A stretch of 64,000 nt of DNA from Irpex lacteus. Lineage: Eukaryota; Basidiomycota; Agaricomycetes; Polyporales; Irpicaceae. A program made the position numbers and the translations under genes. The notes below the pieces were generated by a model. It did no database searches. It saw nothing but the letters and a program-made list of their open reading frames with translations, and was not told the origin of the DNA. Of the stretch, positions 61,954-64,000 are shown in pieces (positions within the stretch are counted from its first letter, which is position 1; the number at the start of each line of letters is the position of its first letter). The stretch is taken from NCBI GenBank assembly GCA_001986395.2, contig MQVO02000029.1, positions 186,001 through 250,000 on the forward strand, written 5' to 3'.

Positions 61954-64000
61954 CTAGGTATCTACAGGAAGTTTGATCTCATAGAACGGCTTGAGCTGAT
62001 CGCAAGTAACGAAGAGACCATCTTCAAGCTCTGTCGTAGTCGCATCCTTGAACACCGCCGGGCATTCGAATGGTACTGAGGCCCCCGCTACGCCAATGGG
62101 TGCAGTCGAGTTGTCAGCGTTGGTCGGCGTGCCTTGCGGCGCAGATGAGGTCCTCCATGGCATGGACACGTCGCTGCTCGCAGGCACACTGGCCGTAGAA
62201 GTGTAATCTGCAGTCTGGTAATCATCGCCCTCGTCGCTTCGTTTCGTCTTGCCTGCAGGCGAATTAGGGAGGGCCGCACTTTGATCGTAGAACCAGAAAG
62301 GCTGACTCTTGTAGTTGGGCGCATTCTTTTGCAAAAACGCGGAATACTTGCCCTTTGGGTCACCATACGCAGCGGCCGCCGCCGCAACATGAGGGAAGAT
62401 GTCCGAAATATCTTCCCCCTTGGGATTGACACCCATGGTGTAGTCGACAGCAGTCTGAATTGTGGCGCCATACTTTGACTTTGCGGTCCATAGGTTCATT
62501 CCTAATTGGTCGCCCATCTTCGCTAGTGCCTAAATTGTGGCCAATTAGTTGAAGAAGATACTTCACAAAAGCCAAAGAAACTCACGATCATGGCCTCTAG
62601 ATTGAAGCAGCGATAATGGTAAGGGCGAGTGCGGACGGATTCGAATGGCTGCTCCCCGACTGAGCAATCTGATCGAGGAATTGGTCACCGAAGTACCCCT
62701 TCAAAGCGTCACTGGCCCCCTTGCTGTCTCCCAGAGCAATCTTCACTGCCGCTACTTGAGCAATGTAATACGTCAGATGATTGCTAGGTGAGAGGAAATG
62801 GTGGAGCTTTAGTAACTCGTAGACATGCATCGCGGTGTGCTCACTTGGCCTTCGTTGCCACGCTCTTTCCGAGGTTGCTCGTCTGCAACCAGGAGATATA
62901 GCTCTTCATCCAGTTCGTCATACTTGAGTCCCGCGAAGAAGTCCAGTCCGGTGCGTTCGACGCGCGCATAAGTTGGATTGCATTGGACACTTTAACCATA
63001 CCCCGCAGATCCAAAATTCCGGTGAAAGTACCAATCTGATGGTCCTTGCCAGGTCCACGAACTAGTTGGCCAAAGTTGACATTGGGGTGCATTCCAGTCG
63101 TGGACGATAGGAAAAAGGCATCTATGGCGTTCGCTACGTTCTTGGAATAACTGTTGGTCTTCTGAAGGGCGTAAGCGATGGCATTATAGATCACCGATTT
63201 TGACATGTCTTGCGTGGCATCTGGACCTCTCAGGCTGTCTGTATCCGGATTCACCTTGCCATCACGCACGACATATGGGCAAGTCGTCCAAGCTGCGGAA
63301 ATTCAGGTCAGTCAAGTTTAAGCCGGTGAATAATCTACGACACTCACTAGCACTGGGCGCAAGGCTTTTCGTCGGTGAAGGTGTGCATTTCGACTGCGAA
63401 TCTTGCGTCTTCGCCGGAGCCTGAGCAGGAGCTTGAGTGCCGGCCACCTTGTTCGAAGTAGACGTAGTTGGGAGGAGTCCAGTGACCCGAGGCACATCCG
63501 GATTAGGTGGCGTAGTAGGTATTGAAGGCAATCCCTCCACGGATGCAGACGTATCATTCGATGAGCCGGTAACGATTGGTCCGCTGGTCGACATGAAGCA
63601 TGCTGGAACTGCCGGTCTCTTGCAGACCATCTTCTTCGATCCTGCGTTCGAGTGCCCGCATGCGGTGAACTCGCTTCATGCGTTGACTTCCGCCTGGCTT
63701 TACGAAGAAATTAATGGCAGCTATCTCGTTCTTGAGGTCTTCCACCGCAGGGATAGTCTGGGCAGTCGAAGCTGAACCGCCTTCCGAGTTTGCGTTGTCG
63801 GGATAGTCCGGATAATTCGTACTGTCATCAGGATAGTCATCACCATTTGGACCATCTGTTTCGTCGGGAGGATCATCGTATGTATCATTAGAATTGATGT
63901 AATGCGTTGAACCTTTGGAACACCAGTTGCAGTCAGGCCAATGACTGTAGCACGCGGTCAGCACCGCGAAAACCTGAACACCTTGATCATACGTACTACG
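61954..64000 (-). CDS. Alginate-lyase-family protein (PF05426-like), 5' end probably outside window
   Basis: The stop is at 61954. The catalytic-type domain reads LDDLP-free splice TWTTCPYVVRDGKVNPDTDS, AIAYALQKTNSYSKNVANAI, LDLRGMVKVSNAIQLM, then NNHLTYYIAQVAAVKIALGD, SPFESVRTRPYHYRCFNLEA and ALAKMGDQLGMNLW. This matches fungal alginate-lyase-fold polysaccharide lyases, which cleave uronate-containing glycans by beta-elimination. The N-terminal part (63262-63970) is low complexity: an acidic Asp/Tyr/Pro stretch (DDYPDDSTNYPDYPDN) and a Thr/Pro/Ala linker (TQAPAQAPAKTQD). No signal peptide is visible, so a first exon probably lies beyond 64000. Missing bases are inferred near 62648, and a frame change near 63590. 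The true substrate is unknown. Confidence 0.75.

Overview
The window is nuclear DNA of a filamentous basidiomycete, most likely an Agaricomycete. The grounds are dense genes on both strands, many short GT-AG introns (mostly 45-70 nt), and proteins that read as basidiomycete orthologues. I see no bacterial operons, rRNA genes, CRISPR arrays or intact transposons.

Layout, left to right. The 3' end of a cyclin (1-738) is followed by about 2.7 kb without a convincing gene. Next come a Gfo/Idh/MocA oxidoreductase (-), a conserved protein with a long disordered tail (+), the WAC-DDT chromatin-remodelling subunit ITC1 (+), a vacuolar-type amino acid transporter (+), eIF3k (-), a WDR5/Swd3-like WD40 protein (+), polyubiquitin (+) and a cellular RNA-dependent RNA polymerase of the RNA-silencing type (+, reading frame broken). 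The middle holds Pescadillo/NOP7 (-) head-to-head with SmD2 (+), a Sec7-PH Arf-GEF (+), a Ser/Pro-rich protein with a four-copy short motif (+), a RAP1-like BRCT-Myb protein (-), a mitochondrial D-2-hydroxyglutarate-type dehydrogenase (+), a tubulin-tyrosine-ligase-like protein (+) and two tandem coiled-coil paralogues of unknown function (-). The right part has RPB8 (+), a small disordered protein (+), a CDK10/11-type kinase (-), the ARID subunit SWI1 (-), a DUF1764 protein (+), an alpha-arrestin with PPxY motifs (+), a Rab5 GTPase (-) and an alginate-lyase-family protein (-) that probably runs off the right edge.

Five genes act on chromatin, telomeres or RNA silencing (ITC1, WDR5-like, RdRP, RAP1, SWI1), but they are interspersed with housekeeping genes and do not form an operon-like system. 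Several divergent pairs share short promoters (PES1/SmD2 142 bp, SWI1/DUF1764 about 166 bp, eIF3k/WDR5-like 262 bp).

A strong cross-cutting signal is a set of about thirty single-base frameshifts, nearly all equivalent to one missing base. They fall in eleven otherwise well-conserved genes and cluster at 21-26.5 kb and 58-60.3 kb. The simplest reading is deletion-biased consensus error, so the broken genes should not be called pseudogenes without resequencing. Other points of interest are GGGTTA telomere-like motifs upstream of the RAP1-like gene and a related motif 10 kb away, coding micro-exons of 5-8 nt, two GC-AG introns, a perfect 16-bp hairpin in a gene desert, and the tandem unknown paralogues.
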